Source of the DNA: CAVPNY01 sp963706905
Lineage (GTDB): Bacteria; Chloroflexota; Anaerolineae; Anaerolineales; UBA4823
Direction of reading: 5' to 3'
Assembly (NCBI GenBank): GCA_963706905.1
Contig: CAVPNY010000020.1
Span: 178,154-242,153, forward strand
DNA length: 64,000 nucleotides
Each line of letters begins with the position of its first letter. Position 1 is the first letter of the stretch. A model generated the notes under the pieces. That model was not told the DNA's origin, made no database searches, and saw only the letters and a list, made by a program, of their open reading frames with translations. Below, one piece after another: positions 28,828-38,837 of the stretch. A program made the position numbers and the translations under genes.

Positions 28828-30619
28828 ATGGAAGAGCCCCTGGCGCATGAATCGCTGGATGTGCCGCTGACCCGGCAAAAGCATTTCCGGGTCAATTGGC
28901 CGCGTTTACGAGCCTCTTTGCGCATAAAGATCACCCTGCCGTTCCTGATCCTGGCATTTGCCATGGCAGCCGGGGGGGCCTATATCGTCACGCAGATTGT
29001 ATTTGATTCGGTCGATGAACGCTACACCAATAACCTGGTCGCCAGTGGACGGTTAGTTTCTGAGGCGATCGTTAAGCGTGAAAGATCCTTGATCAGCTCA
29101 TTGCGGCAATTCATTTTTACAAAGGGTTTGGCTGATGCCATCCAGGCTAAGGATGCAACTGCCCTTCATGGATTGGTTTATTTACTTGCTATGAGCCAGG
29201 GGGAGGAGATCGTTGAATTCTTGGATCAAGAAGGTAACCTGGTGCTCAGCCTGCAACTGGTTGAGGCTGAGGGAGACAAGGATTACAAGCCGTCTGAAAC
29301 AAGCGCCACCGATTATCGTAGCTTATCCTTTGTACAAAAGGTACTTGCCCGGGAGACAGATGGTTTGGGAGATAAGTTTTCCGGCCTTTCGCGCAGCCCT
29401 GAGGGTGATATCCTGTATGTCGCCGGTCCGATCCTGGATTCTTCAGGTGAGCTGGCAGGGGTTGCTCTAGTAGGAAGAACTCTGCCTACATTGATTAGAG
29501 AATTGCGGGAAGCTACCCAGGCTGAGGTCACATTCTACGATCGGGATGGTAATACGCTACTCAGTACTTTTCATGACTCGCCTTCTTTGGAGGCTGGCCT
29601 GGCTGAGGAAATCCTGGCCAATCAGGATACTCACAGTCTGAAGCGGAATCTGGACGCACCCCGCGAGGTGAATATTAGCAATGTCACCTTTGGCGAGATT
29701 TTAGGACCCTGGGAGTTGCGCAACGGGGTTGAGGATCTTGGGGTGATTGGCACATCCCTGCCTCAAATCTTGCTGTTGTGGGCCAGCGCGGCCACTCGGG
29801 TTGAGATTATGTTGATCGTTAGTCTGGCACTATTCCTGGTGATTATGCTGGGGGTAAACATCGCCAACGTGATAACTCGTCCAGTACGCAAATTGGTGCT
29901 TGCCTCGGAACAGGTTGCCGCTGGAGACTTGACCGTGCAGGTGCCGCCAATAGGCAATGATGAGATTAGCACGTTGGCTGAAGCTTTTAATCAGATGGTT
30001 TACAGCCTGAGAGATTCAAAAATGGATCTGCTGAAAGCCTATGACAGCACCCTGGTGGGCTGGTCGAATGCTCTCGAGCTGCGCGACCAGGAAACCCAGG
30101 GCCACACGCAGCGGGTTACCGAACTCTCTAAAGATCTGGCGCGCTGGATGGGCATTCAGAGAATCCGATCTGGATAATATCCGGCGTGGAGCGTTATTAC
30201 ACGATATCGGGAAGATGGGCATCCCCGACTCAATTTTGCTCAAGCCTGGCAAGCTCACTCCCGCCGAATGGGTAATTATGCGTAAGCATCCACAATACGC
30301 TTATGAGATGATCTACCCGATTGAATATCTACGCCCGGTGTTGGATATACCTCATTGCCACCACGAACGTTGGGATGGAACAGGTTATCCGCGTGGATTG
30401 AAGGGCGAGGAAATCCCAATGGCGGCGCGCGTCTTTGCAGTGATCGATGTCTGGGATGCCATGCGCTCGCACCGCCCCTATCGACCAGCGCTTTCAGTTG
30501 ATGAGGTGTGCGAGTATATCAGCACAGCCAGTGGAACGCATTTCGATCCTGCGGTCGTGGATGCCTTTTTTGAACTGCTCGGCCGGCGGCCTTGCGAAGC
30601 CATATTTCAGGGAGATTAA
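28828..30619 (+). CDS. Membrane HD-GYP phosphodiesterase with HAMP (single frameshift)
   Basis: A protein of about 596 residues in two frames. It has an N-terminal TM (about 30-55), an extracellular Cache-like sensor (about 56-320), a second TM, a HAMP linker (about 350-400, NVITRPVRKLVLASEQVAAGDL) and an HD-GYP domain. The catalytic motifs LLHDIGKMGIP, PHCHHERWDGTGYP and AVIDVWDAM are intact, so it should hydrolyse c-di-GMP. The join is at about 30155: removing one T gives RWMGIRESDLDNI, and the length of 1792 nt is 3n+1. The start was set at ATG 28828; a TTG at 28822 is alternative and neither has a clear ribosome site. It follows the diguanylate cyclase, with a structured leader between them. 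Confidence 0.8.
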
Positions 30620-30625
30620 CCCTCC

Positions 30626-31672
30626 GTGCGTCTCAGTCTTTCCCCAGACAAGCAAGCCTCCTTACGCCAGTCGCAGCGCGTGTCCTGGCTGGAGATCAGC
30701 CTGTTGATCATGCTCTCAGCGGCAATCTTGCGTCTGGGAAGTGATCTGGCCAACCAATGGAGGCAGACTGCTGAGCGCATCGGTCTGGTGGAAGCCAATT
30801 TGCATGCCAGGAGTGCAGCTGATTATAGTGCGGATCCATTTGGTATCTACATACCAGCTCTTGATCCGGCTATCATCATTGACTTGCTCGGGGAATTTCC
30901 ACCGATTGGGAATCTGCCGTTTGGTTTGCCCGGAGGGATATCAGATCAACCAGTCGAACCGGGGAATCAGACGCCAGCCTCATCCATCACACCCTTGCCC
31001 ACCCAAACTCCTACCAGCCACGCTTCTGATCCAACTGGCGAGCCGACTGCCACACTCCCTTCCGTAGTTAGCCCGACTGCAACCTTGCCTCCTTCTGGGA
31101 CGCCTGGCAGCCAGGCCAGTGTGACGCCTACCCGGGGGGTGACAATTACCAGGACGCCAACCCAAACCCCAGAACCGGAGGTAGAACCCACTCGAACTCC
31201 TACCCACATAATTTCCCCTACCGCTACACTATCCAAAACTATCGTACCGCCTACAACGGTGGTTCCTCCACCAACGACTGTTGTACCGACGACAGTTGTT
31301 CCGACGACTGATGCACCTCCTCCGACCACCGCTGTTCCAACAACGGCCGTTCCTGCGCCGACAACTGTGACACCACCGAGCAAGACCCCCACACCCTTTG
31401 CCACCCGTAACCCAACCAACGCGCTGACACCGACAGCTTTCTACACTCCGGGTGTCACAGTCGCTCCGAACGCTACCTTACCGCCTCCCCCATCCCAATT
31501 GGATGAATTGATCTGTGGCTCTGCAGGAAGCTTTCCGCTTGGAGGAGAAGAGTGCCTGTCGCAAACTAGTCCTGTTGGAGCTACTGGTGCGCGCTCCTTC
31601 TGGCAGGCATTGATTGATTTGCTGCGCCTGGATTTGGGACGCGGATTCGTCAATACTTCCATCAGCCGATAA
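30626..31672 (+). CDS. Membrane-anchored Pro/Thr-rich protein
   Basis: A 348-residue protein starting at GTG, 6 nt after the HD-GYP stop, with AGGGAG overlapping the end of that gene. One N-terminal signal-anchor helix (EISLLIMLSAAILRLGSDLA, residues 22-41) is followed by a short domain. A long Pro/Thr/Val linker (about 110-275) contains TPTRTP and PTTVVP repeats, and the C-terminal tail (about 290-348) has two Cys (ICGSAGSFPLGGEEC) that could form a disulfide. No enzymatic motif is seen. Position suggests cotranscription with the HD-GYP gene and a role at the cell wall, possibly as an output of c-di-GMP signalling (inference). Confidence 0.7.
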   Translation: MRLSLSPDKQASLRQSQRVSWLEISLLIMLSAAILRLGSDLANQWRQTAERIGLVEANLHARSAADYSADPFGIYIPALDPAIIIDLLGEFPPIGNLPFGLPGGISDQPVEPGNQTPASSITPLPTQTPTSHASDPTGEPTATLPSVVSPTATLPPSGTPGSQASVTPTRGVTITRTPTQTPEPEVEPTRTPTHIISPTATLSKTIVPPTTVVPPPTTVVPTTVVPTTDAPPPTTAVPTTAVPAPTTVTPPSKTPTPFATRNPTNALTPTAFYTPGVTVAPNATLPPPPSQLDELICGSAGSFPLGGEECLSQTSPVGATGARSFWQALIDLLRLDLGRGFVNTSISR

Positions 31673-31824
31673 ATAGAAACCTCCGAGATCATAGGCATCA
31701 ATCACCTGTGTTCTCGGAGATCCCAAGGGGTTAACCTTATTTAATTGTGATTTGCAAGGCTGCCAATAAATTAGCAGCTGGAGACCCAACCCCGCAGGTT
31801 CTAGTTTGAGTCTTTTGCCAGGGC

Positions 31825-32046
31825 TTAAACCCCTTTATTGACTTGCGCCAGGACTTCCTCTACCTTCGCTTGGGTCAAGCCAAGCTGGGCAGCCTGAGGC
31901 ATGCTGACGATCATCCGCAGGGACATACCCTTTGCCATGCCGATCATCGGATGCGTTGAAGCACCCGGGACATATTGATCTAAAACCTTGACGGCCTGGG
32001 GATCAGCCAGAATTTCACCGAGGGTCGAATCGAGAGTAAAAGCCAT
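31825..32046 (-). CDS. Small DUF1858-like helical protein
   Basis: A 73-residue protein (MAFTLDSTLGEILADPQAV and MAKGMSLRMIVSMPQAAQLGL) that resembles the small helical module found alone or at the C-terminus of carbohydrate-active enzymes. It has an Asp-rich first helix and a Met-rich second one. AAGGAG precedes the ATG. Function is unknown. It is the downstream member of a two-gene leftward group with a secreted protein. Confidence 0.65.
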   Translation of the reverse strand: MAFTLDSTLGEILADPQAVKVLDQYVPGASTHPMIGMAKGMSLRMIVSMPQAAQLGLTQAKVEEVLAQVNKGV

Positions 32047-32126
32047 TATATTTCTCCTTAATGATTGGGTTGTTATTTGCTACCGAAGATCTATATCTTC
32101 TGCAGGTTGTTGCCGGATATGCCTGA

Positions 32127-32534
32127 CTAATCGAATGAATATTGGAAATCGCTCCGGAATGGGTAGCTATCCAGCCGGATCTTCTCAATGCCGCGCTCGC
32201 CGGAATTGGCAGGATCGGATGCACAGGGGGTGAATACCAGTGTCACCTGGTGGCTTAAGTCGAGTTTACCATAGACCGTTTTCCCGCAGGCGTAAGTGGT
32301 GTGAGAGTAACGGCCGCGCGGCACCGTGAAGCGTTCCCTTTCTCCAGTGCGCACGTCAAGGAAATAAACCACTGTGGCAGGATCGGGGAGTAGGCTGACA
32401 TATACCAGGCCGCTGGTTCGGTTGATGATCGTCACTCCCACCAGATCTTCTTCTTCTGCGGCAATTGCGTTGGCGCTAAGCGCCAGGGCGGCAACCAGCA
32501 CCAGGAATAAAGCAAACAGGATTTTCTTAGACAC
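32127..32534 (-). CDS. Secreted hypothetical protein
   Basis: A 135-residue protein with a clear signal peptide (KKILFALFLVLVAALALSANAIA, cleavage near residue 25). The mature part is mostly beta-strand (GVTIINRTSGLVYVSLL, then ERFTVPRGRYSHTTYACG) with two Cys, likely a disulfide-bonded beta-sandwich. I do not recognise the family. AAAGGAG precedes the ATG. It lies 80 nt upstream of the small DUF1858-like gene on the same strand. Confidence 0.7.
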   Translation of the reverse strand: MSKKILFALFLVLVAALALSANAIAAEEEDLVGVTIINRTSGLVYVSLLPDPATVVYFLDVRTGERERFTVPRGRYSHTTYACGKTVYGKLDLSHQVTLVFTPCASDPANSGERGIEKIRLDSYPFRSDFQYSFD

Positions 32535-32835
32535 AGCTGAACTCCTTTCGTATTCGAAACATCTGATAGTCGGATAAAAGTTGGGTCAGTTGGTCAATTG
32601 TTTGACCAATTTTGGCAGTCTGCGCCGGGTGTGGCGTTACTGCGAAATACGTCCCACTCCCGCTTGCAACGCCTTGAGTATACCCAATTCAGCGGCTGAA
32701 GGGAATAGGCGCATAGTAAGGTTTCAATAGGAAATTTTGAGGAACAATTCAAATAGTTCCACATTTTTCCTAAGCGGGTTTTCTCCCGACAGGTAAGTGT
32801 ATTACAATCAAACAAATTGATATCCGTAGAGGATT

Positions 32836-34398
32836 ATGCACCGTTTGTTCGCTCTCTTCATTAAGGTGTTTCCCCTTATCCTGGTCATATCAGCTGGGTT
32901 TAGCTTACGTTTAGTGAACCTGGGATATGCAGATTACCAGGGAGATGAGATCAAAGCATTCTATCTGCCTGAACCGGGTCAGTCGATACCGGATTTCTTA
33001 TTTACGCAGCGAAAAGGACCGGTGCAGTTCATAATCACTGGATTTTTATCCCAATTCGACACATTCTATGAAAATCAGTTTTTGATGCGGATATTTTTTG
33101 CATTGGCAGCTTGTTTGGCGTTAGTATTCTTTTACTTGTTGGTAGCCTCTCGATTCGGGAAACACATTGCTTTGTATGCCAGCTTCTTTTTTGCAACCAA
33201 CGGTTTCCTGGTTGGGTTAGGTAGAATTGCGCAATATCAGTCTTATGTGATCTTGGGGGAATCCTGGCGCTCTACTTTTTCAACAAGGTTGTAAAAGATC
33301 CAAGATCAGGCATAATTGGGATTTACCTGGGTTTTATCTGTTGGGCAGTTGCTTTGCTCTCTCATTTTGATGCGCTGCTGATCGCTCCCCTGGCGCTGTA
33401 TGTCGTTGTGGGAGTGGTGGAAATCAGGGGCGATACCGGTAAGAAGCAGAATCAAGCATCTTCTAATTGCAATAGGCATTGCCTGTGTGCCGGTATTGGT
33501 CTTCTACATACCATTTATCTTTTATGTTGATGCTGAGACCAAGCTTTATTGGACTGAGCGCCTGGTGGAGGCGGCAGCTGAAAAGATGTCAAGCTCGATT
33601 TTGTTATTTCAGATTTATCAGCCGGTCTTTGTCTTGAGCATCTATATCCTGTTTTTTACTGCTTGCCTGATGTTCTGCCTGGGTCTAATGATTAAACGCT
33701 GGCAGGCTGGTTTCCAGGATTGGACCCCAGCCGATGTGCCTACCCAAGAATTTCGAAATAATCTTCTGGTAGTTTGGGTCTGGTTCCTGCTTCCATTCAT
33801 TCTCATGGAAGTGATTATTTATCAACCCGGGACGCATATGTATACCTACCTGATCCCGGCGTTTATTCTCCTGGGTGTGGGCGTATACGCTATCGAGCAG
33901 TCTGTCAGGGGCTCCAGTTGGTCTAAGGGATGGCATTGGGTGTATCCGACTGTGCTCAGTGGAGTTTTCTTGCTGATCTTCCTGCAAAGTTATGCCATAT
34001 TTGTCGATCACGCTCAAGAATACCCGTGGGAGAATGAACGATTCTTGTTCTGGACTCTTAAAAGTCCAACACCTGAAGTGACTGATCGGTATTCGCTTTC
34101 GATGTTTGGATTCCCGTATTACCGCAATTGGGAAAATATAGGCAGTTTTATCCGCGATGGAGAAGACTTTAAATCTATAGGTGCGAATGAACCGGATGTG
34201 GTGACGGATTTCTACGTGAGGAAGGAAGGCCGTCCAGCCAGTCCTTTTCGGTATTACATCTCGATCCAGAATCCACGTTCTTTCTTACCTGTGCTAAATC
34301 AGCGCATGGCTGAAGTGATCAATTCACAGGAGCCCGTTCTCCGCCTCAAAGCACAGGAGGAGACACTGGCGGAGATTTTTCGGATCGATATTCGTTGA
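32836..34398 (+). CDS. GT39-like membrane glycosyltransferase (two compensating frameshifts)
   Basis: About 520 residues with about ten hydrophobic helices. The first luminal loop has LGYADYQGDEIKAFYLPE, containing the Asp-Glu pair expected of GT39/ArnT-type dolichyl- or polyprenyl-phosphate sugar transferases, and RKGPVQFIITGFLSQFD follows. Three frame segments are needed: the first to about 33256 (one G missing in a G5 run), a middle one reading GILALYFFNKVVKDPRSGIIGIYLGF (33258 to about 33410), and the last, in which removing one T from GTTGTG restores VVWEWWKSGAIP. The net length is a multiple of three. GTAGAGG lies just upstream of the ATG. It would glycosylate lipid- or protein-linked acceptors outside the membrane. 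Confidence 0.72.
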
Positions 34399-34686
34399 CA
34401 AAATTATGGCAGAGCAGTGAGTAGTCTCAAATCGTTCCGTTTCGAGGCCAATGTAAAGAGCAAGCATCAATAATACAGCATCGTCTAACTCAACATTCAC
34501 AAGGCAAACTGCTCAGCGGCTACCTGATTCAGGCTTAAGCCAACCGATACTCAAAGCGGTACTCACACGTCCGAGTGGTTTGCCCTTAAGTTGTATAATT
34601 TTATTGGAGGAAGAGATTTTGCAGTTTTCGGTCTGATGTCGATGCGAGCTAAAACCTAGACTGATAAGAATCACCTGGAGTACCTG
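34399..34686. other. Intergenic region with no gene
   Basis: About 290 bp without a supported gene. A TATAAT-like -10 box occurs at 34594-34599 with no good -35 partner. It probably holds the promoter for the aldolase/kinase pair. Confidence 0.35.
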
Positions 34687-35280
34687 ATGTTGCCGTCACT
34701 GCCAGAACTAATTGTATACTGCGCTCGGATGATGTTTGAACGGAAATTGACAGATATATCGGGCGGAAATATGAGCGCCCGTGAGGGAGATGAATTTTAT
34801 ATTACTCCCCGCTATGCTGGCGCAAAGCAACATTGGATGCTTGAACCGCATGACATCCTCAAAGGTAAAATTGGAACAGATGCCATTCTGGAAGATCCAC
34901 GTTGCTCGCGCGAGGCGCGCGCCCACCTGGCGGTATACCGGAATTTTCCGGATGTACAGGCAGTGATTCACGCACATCCATATCATGTGCTTGCTTTTTG
35001 CACTGCTGAGAAGCCGATTGAGATGGTGTTGGAGTCCACTCAGAAGTTTGAGCGTGTTGAATTGGTTGAGGCAGCACCTTCGCATAGCCAAACCTTGGCA
35101 GATAATATTGTTGCCGGTTTGCGTGGATATGAAGACTCTATTCGCACCCAGGCGGCGGCAGTGTTGATACCTCGCCACGGTATTCTTGTAGCTGGCAAAG
35201 ATCTGCTTGCAGCGCTCGATGCACTGGAGCGGATCGATTGGAATGCCCGCTGCATTCTCCTCGGAAGACTTATTGATTGA
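34687..35280 (+). CDS. Class II aldolase/adducin family protein
   Basis: A 197-residue protein of the fuculose-/ribulose-phosphate aldolase fold. SGGNMSARE (phosphate-binding SGGN loop), AVIHAHPYHV (HxH zinc motif) and PRHGILVAG (third zinc His) are present, and the catalytic Glu region is around ESTQKFERVELVE. These enzymes cleave or epimerise phosphorylated sugars to dihydroxyacetone phosphate and an aldehyde. GGAG lies 12 nt upstream of the ATG. The PfkB-type kinase 75 nt downstream suggests a kinase-aldolase pair that phosphorylates and splits a sugar. Confidence 0.88.
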   Translation: MLPSLPELIVYCARMMFERKLTDISGGNMSAREGDEFYITPRYAGAKQHWMLEPHDILKGKIGTDAILEDPRCSREARAHLAVYRNFPDVQAVIHAHPYHVLAFCTAEKPIEMVLESTQKFERVELVEAAPSHSQTLADNIVAGLRGYEDSIRTQAAAVLIPRHGILVAGKDLLAALDALERIDWNARCILLGRLID

Positions 35281-35355
35281 TCTGACAACACGGTAGATAC
35301 AGAGAATTTCCTTTTTTGAGAAACCGTCTACAAGATGTGTGATTGAGAGGATCAA

Positions 35356-36288
35356 ATGATATTAACCGTTACTACAAATGCTGCCCTGGATCGGGTGTTG
35401 TTTATCGAGCGTTTTATCCATGGAATACCAATGCGGGCTACCAAATGTGTTGATTGCGTGGGTGGTAAAGGTTTTGATGTCTCCGTGGCGCTGCGTGGTT
35501 TGGATGTGGATACGGTTGGGCTGGGGATCGTTGCTGGGCGGCGCGGGATGGATCTGGTCAATTTCATGAAAGCCTATGGCATCCAACTCGATCTGGCTTG
35601 GGGTGAGGGGGAAACTCGCCTGGCGCATGTCATCATCGAGACTGAACTTCATGATCACAGTCATATCATCACATCGGCGCCACCGGTGTCGGCAAAGTTG
35701 CGCGAAAACTTGCTGCGTATGTATCGCCTGCGCCTGGCGACGACCGGGTACGTCGTAATCGCTGGCTCCCTTGCACCTGGACTACCGGAAGATTTCTATA
35801 AAACTTTAGTCAGTCTGGCGCGCGAAGCGGGGAGACCCGTCCTTGTGGACTGTCATGGCGAAGCGATGCGGCAGGCCTTGCTGGCGAGTCCCACAATCGC
35901 AAAGATGAATCGAAGAGAGTTCAGCCAGACGATGCAGGTGGAAATTGACAGTGAGGAAAAATTGCTGGAAGAGGGGCGCGCCTTTGTCAGCCGCTACCCA
36001 TTTGTAAGCCTGGTGATCACTGACGGCAAGATAGGCTTATGGGGTTTTACTCCAAATGACGTCTACCTGGCGCAGGCTCCAACTCAGGAGGCGGTTAACG
36101 CCGCAGGTGCAGGCGACGCAGCTTCAGCCGCCCTGGTTTGGCGCCTCTCTTTGGGGAACAGCTGGTCGGAGGCGATGCGCTGGTCAGCAGCGGTATCGGC
36201 TGCCTCAGTGCGCACGCAAGCCACCGCGGAGGTCAATCTGGTGGATGTGACCGAACTGCTGCCTAAGGTCGTTGTGAGTGTTCAATGA
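35356..36288 (+). CDS. PfkB-family sugar kinase (1-phosphofructokinase/tagatose-6-P kinase type)
   Basis: A 310-residue ribokinase-fold kinase. The N-terminal TVTTNAALDRVLFIERFI and CVGGKGFDVSVALRGL are typical of the FruK/LacC branch. The C-terminal anion-hole motif NAAGAGDAASAALVW has the catalytic Asp. It phosphorylates a sugar or sugar phosphate with ATP. AGAGGATCAA precedes the ATG. It forms a pair with the upstream class II aldolase; the specific sugar is not determined. Confidence 0.87.
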   Translation: MILTVTTNAALDRVLFIERFIHGIPMRATKCVDCVGGKGFDVSVALRGLDVDTVGLGIVAGRRGMDLVNFMKAYGIQLDLAWGEGETRLAHVIIETELHDHSHIITSAPPVSAKLRENLLRMYRLRLATTGYVVIAGSLAPGLPEDFYKTLVSLAREAGRPVLVDCHGEAMRQALLASPTIAKMNRREFSQTMQVEIDSEEKLLEEGRAFVSRYPFVSLVITDGKIGLWGFTPNDVYLAQAPTQEAVNAAGAGDAASAALVWRLSLGNSWSEAMRWSAAVSAASVRTQATAEVNLVDVTELLPKVVVSVQ

Positions 36289-36445
36289 GGATAGAATAGC
36301 CTCTTGTAGATTTTTCTATTTCCTTGTATTATCAATTTGTATTTATGAAAGAGCGAAATCTACCGAATTTTGAATTTGCTGGCTTGTGTGGCAAATGAAG
36401 AGCAAGGTGTGCTCGCCAAGTTTGCCAGAAGGTTTCAAACACTCA

Positions 36446-36841
36446 TTAACATGCGTATCGAATAGAGAAACTTGCCGCCAACCGGGCGAGCGTCATCGCA
36501 TCACCTTTGTCAGATTTTCCTTCCACTCGCAAGAGAGACTTGACCACCAGAGGATTGATGACGGCGATATTGATACCTTGGCTGCGTAGGACGTCATAGT
36601 AGAGCAAATGGTAGTTTGCGGTGCTTTCAATGATCACGAACTCGACATGCTGAGAGCTAAACCACTCGGCACAGCAGAGGGCATCCTCTCGATGCTGTTT
36701 GAACTCCCGAGCTTCAAGGTGGCCAACCTCCGCTTGAAAAACAGCCGCAACAATCACATTTTTGTCGGTATCGCATCCCCCTGTGATGTGATAACGCGCT
36801 TGAACAAGCGCTTGTCCACTAGCTTGGACTCGCTTAGGCAT
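36446..36841 (-). pseudogene. IS110-family transposase remnant
   Basis: 131 residues match only the N-terminal DEDD domain of IS110/IS1111 transposases: GGCDTDKNVIVAAVF (first Asp), FVIIESTANYHLLYYDVL (Glu) and GKSDKGDAMTLARLAA (DxxDA). The C-terminal domain with the Ser nucleophile is absent, and the frame stops right after the catalytic core. No bounding repeats were seen. This is a decayed insertion between the kinase gene and the PT-rich secreted protein. Confidence 0.82.
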
Positions 36842-36983
36842 CCAGTATCCTCCTTGCTTGCCACAGAATAGCGGTGTACACCCGGAGACCTCAAAGGGCC
36901 ATTCTTATTTAGAGCCTGAAACGGCTATGCGTGGCACGGGTGAGTGTAGTAGCCCAGACTTTTTGAGAAAGGAGGATGGGTTT

Positions 36984-37613
36984 ATGTCCAATCAGCGTTT
37001 TGTGAAGTGGTTCAGCGCGATTGTTGTACTCCTACTGCTGATCGCCGCCGTCCCTCAAACGGTCAGCGCCATTCTGGCGTATACACTGCATTTGCCGTTG
37101 GTGCTCAAAGCGGAACCCACCCCAACGCCTACACCAACCCTCACCCCCACCCCGACCCGTACACCGACTCCCACTCAAACACCGGTCCCGATCGTTAATT
37201 ACGGTTTTGAGCAGGGCACAACAGGCTGGGTTTTCGGCGGCGATGCTTATGTGACCGACGATTGGGCGTATAACGGGAATTATTCGGCAGCCCTGGGAGA
37301 TGGTAGCAATAGTCGCGTAGCCTCGATCGCCCAACAGTTTACAATCCCCTACAATACCTACAACTTGCTTTATTACCAGTACACCCAGACCAATGAGATC
37401 TGCGGCTCAACCTACTATGATTACATCATCATTTCCATCGATGGTGCTGGGATTCAGACCAACAATGTTTGCCGGGATTTCAACGGTGTCGATAACTGGG
37501 TGATCAACTTAAAGAATTACCGCGGCGAGACTGTGGTTTTTCGGATGGAATTCATTAGCGATAACAATATCGGGAGCGAGGTCTATGTAGATGACTTTCA
37601 ATTCATCCCCTAG
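36984..37613 (+). CDS. Secreted protein with PT-rich linker and beta-sandwich domain
   Basis: A 209-residue secreted protein starting at ATG 36984 after AAAGGAGGA. The signal peptide (about 1-30) is followed by LPLVLKAE, a PTPTP linker (about 45-67) and a C-terminal beta-sandwich of about 140 residues (NYGFEQGTTGWVFGGDA, then VYVDDFQFIP). The last part resembles carbohydrate-binding jelly-roll modules and has two Cys. It is similar in style to the C-terminal domain of the 20-25 kb adhesin-like protein. It is convergent with the next gene. Confidence 0.72.
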   Translation: MSNQRFVKWFSAIVVLLLLIAAVPQTVSAILAYTLHLPLVLKAEPTPTPTPTLTPTPTRTPTPTQTPVPIVNYGFEQGTTGWVFGGDAYVTDDWAYNGNYSAALGDGSNSRVASIAQQFTIPYNTYNLLYYQYTQTNEICGSTYYDYIIISIDGAGIQTNNVCRDFNGVDNWVINLKNYRGETVVFRMEFISDNNIGSEVYVDDFQFIP

Positions 37614-37623
37614 CGGCTTCTGA

Positions 37624-38508
37624 TCAATCGCCAGGTTCGACGTTAGTGGCTCCATTGAGTCCTGTCAATCGATTGGTATTGCCAGAAAAATCAGCGAAAG
37701 AGGTGGAGCCCGGGGCTTCGTCAAAATGCCACAGGGCACGAGTGAACTCATCGGGTTGGAAGTATTTTTGGGGTATGGTAAATTCAGACCCGGTGTAGCG
37801 AACCACTGACGAAAGGCGTACTTCCTCGATCCAGCCGCCGAATGGATCGTTGAATGGGCTGCCCAGGTAGAGCGGATTGTTGGAATCGAGCACCAATCCC
37901 CAGCTTGGGTCGGTGTGAGTGGCTTCCAGGAAGCCATCCAGATAGATACCAGTGACATCTTTTCCTGGCGTGGCTTCATCATCGAAGAACACTGCCACGT
38001 GGTGCCAGCCGCTTTTTAAATTAAATACCGGGAAGAGCGACAGATCGCCTTTTTCGAAATGAATCACGAACTGGATGCCATCGGATGTTCCCGATGCGAG
38101 CATCAGGCGAATGGAGAATTGGTCGCGCTCCACCAGCGTAACCAGCCCGGTTGCGCCAGCCTTGATATAGAAAAAAGCTTCAATCGTAAAGTCTTTCTCA
38201 GTCCCGCGACCCAGGTCGAGGGACTGATGATCTGTTGCGAAGGCATGATCATCGATCCCATCGAGCTCCAGGACACGGGCGTATAAGGGGCGCGGTCGAG
38301 GTGTATTGGCTGGGCTGGCAACTTTAAATGCCAGGGGAATATAGGATGACGAAGAGGCAGATTCTGGAAGTTCTGTTACTACTGGTAAGGAAATGATTGC
38401 ATTTGCTCTGGCTTGTGAACCAGGCATGGAGAAAATCACCCCCAATATCATGAAAAAACCCCACAGCGGGAACCCAGGTTTCCGAAAGATGGGGTTAGCC
38501 CAAATCAC
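37624..38508 (-). CDS. Secreted LamG/concanavalin-like lectin protein
   Basis: A 294-residue protein with an N-terminal signal (FPLWGFFMILGVIFSMPG) and a LamG/laminin-G-like domain over about residues 75-285. The domain pattern is complete: VLELDGIDDHAFATDH, FTIEAFFYIK, GWHHVAVFFDDE, VTGIYLDGFLEATH and WIEEVRLSSVVRYTGSEF, then ALWHFDEAPG. These domains bind glycans or mediate adhesion. It converges on the preceding gene with a 10-nt gap, and the two may share a terminator region. Confidence 0.83.
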   Translation of the reverse strand: MIWANPIFRKPGFPLWGFFMILGVIFSMPGSQARANAIISLPVVTELPESASSSSYIPLAFKVASPANTPRPRPLYARVLELDGIDDHAFATDHQSLDLGRGTEKDFTIEAFFYIKAGATGLVTLVERDQFSIRLMLASGTSDGIQFVIHFEKGDLSLFPVFNLKSGWHHVAVFFDDEATPGKDVTGIYLDGFLEATHTDPSWGLVLDSNNPLYLGSPFNDPFGGWIEEVRLSSVVRYTGSEFTIPQKYFQPDEFTRALWHFDEAPGSTSFADFSGNTNRLTGLNGATNVEPGD

Positions 38509-38837
38509 GGCAGCCCTCCTTGCTGCATCGTTCTAAGTGGATCAGTCCAGATCATTATATCTCAGATCTGAATCCTCTATGAATCTTTCTTCAATTGGGA
38601 GTGATCCCAGACCGAGATATCTTGCAAGTGATGTTTATTAATTTGACAGATAGCTGGGTTTCTCTATAATCAGGGGATGGACCGGACATTAAAATAGCGT
38701 TTGATTTACCCCACGGGATTTTGGAATGTAGGCATCCCGTTGTCGATTTGGTTTGTAAGGCTGCCCAAATCAATATACAATAACCCTTTATTGATTTCAG
38801 ATGAATTTGTATACGGTTGGTAGTGAGAGGAGATGGG
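38509..38837. other. Divergent intergenic region
   Basis: About 330 bp between the leftward LamG gene and the rightward phosphodiesterase tandem. I see no gene, and no promoter box strong enough to list. Confidence 0.4.
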
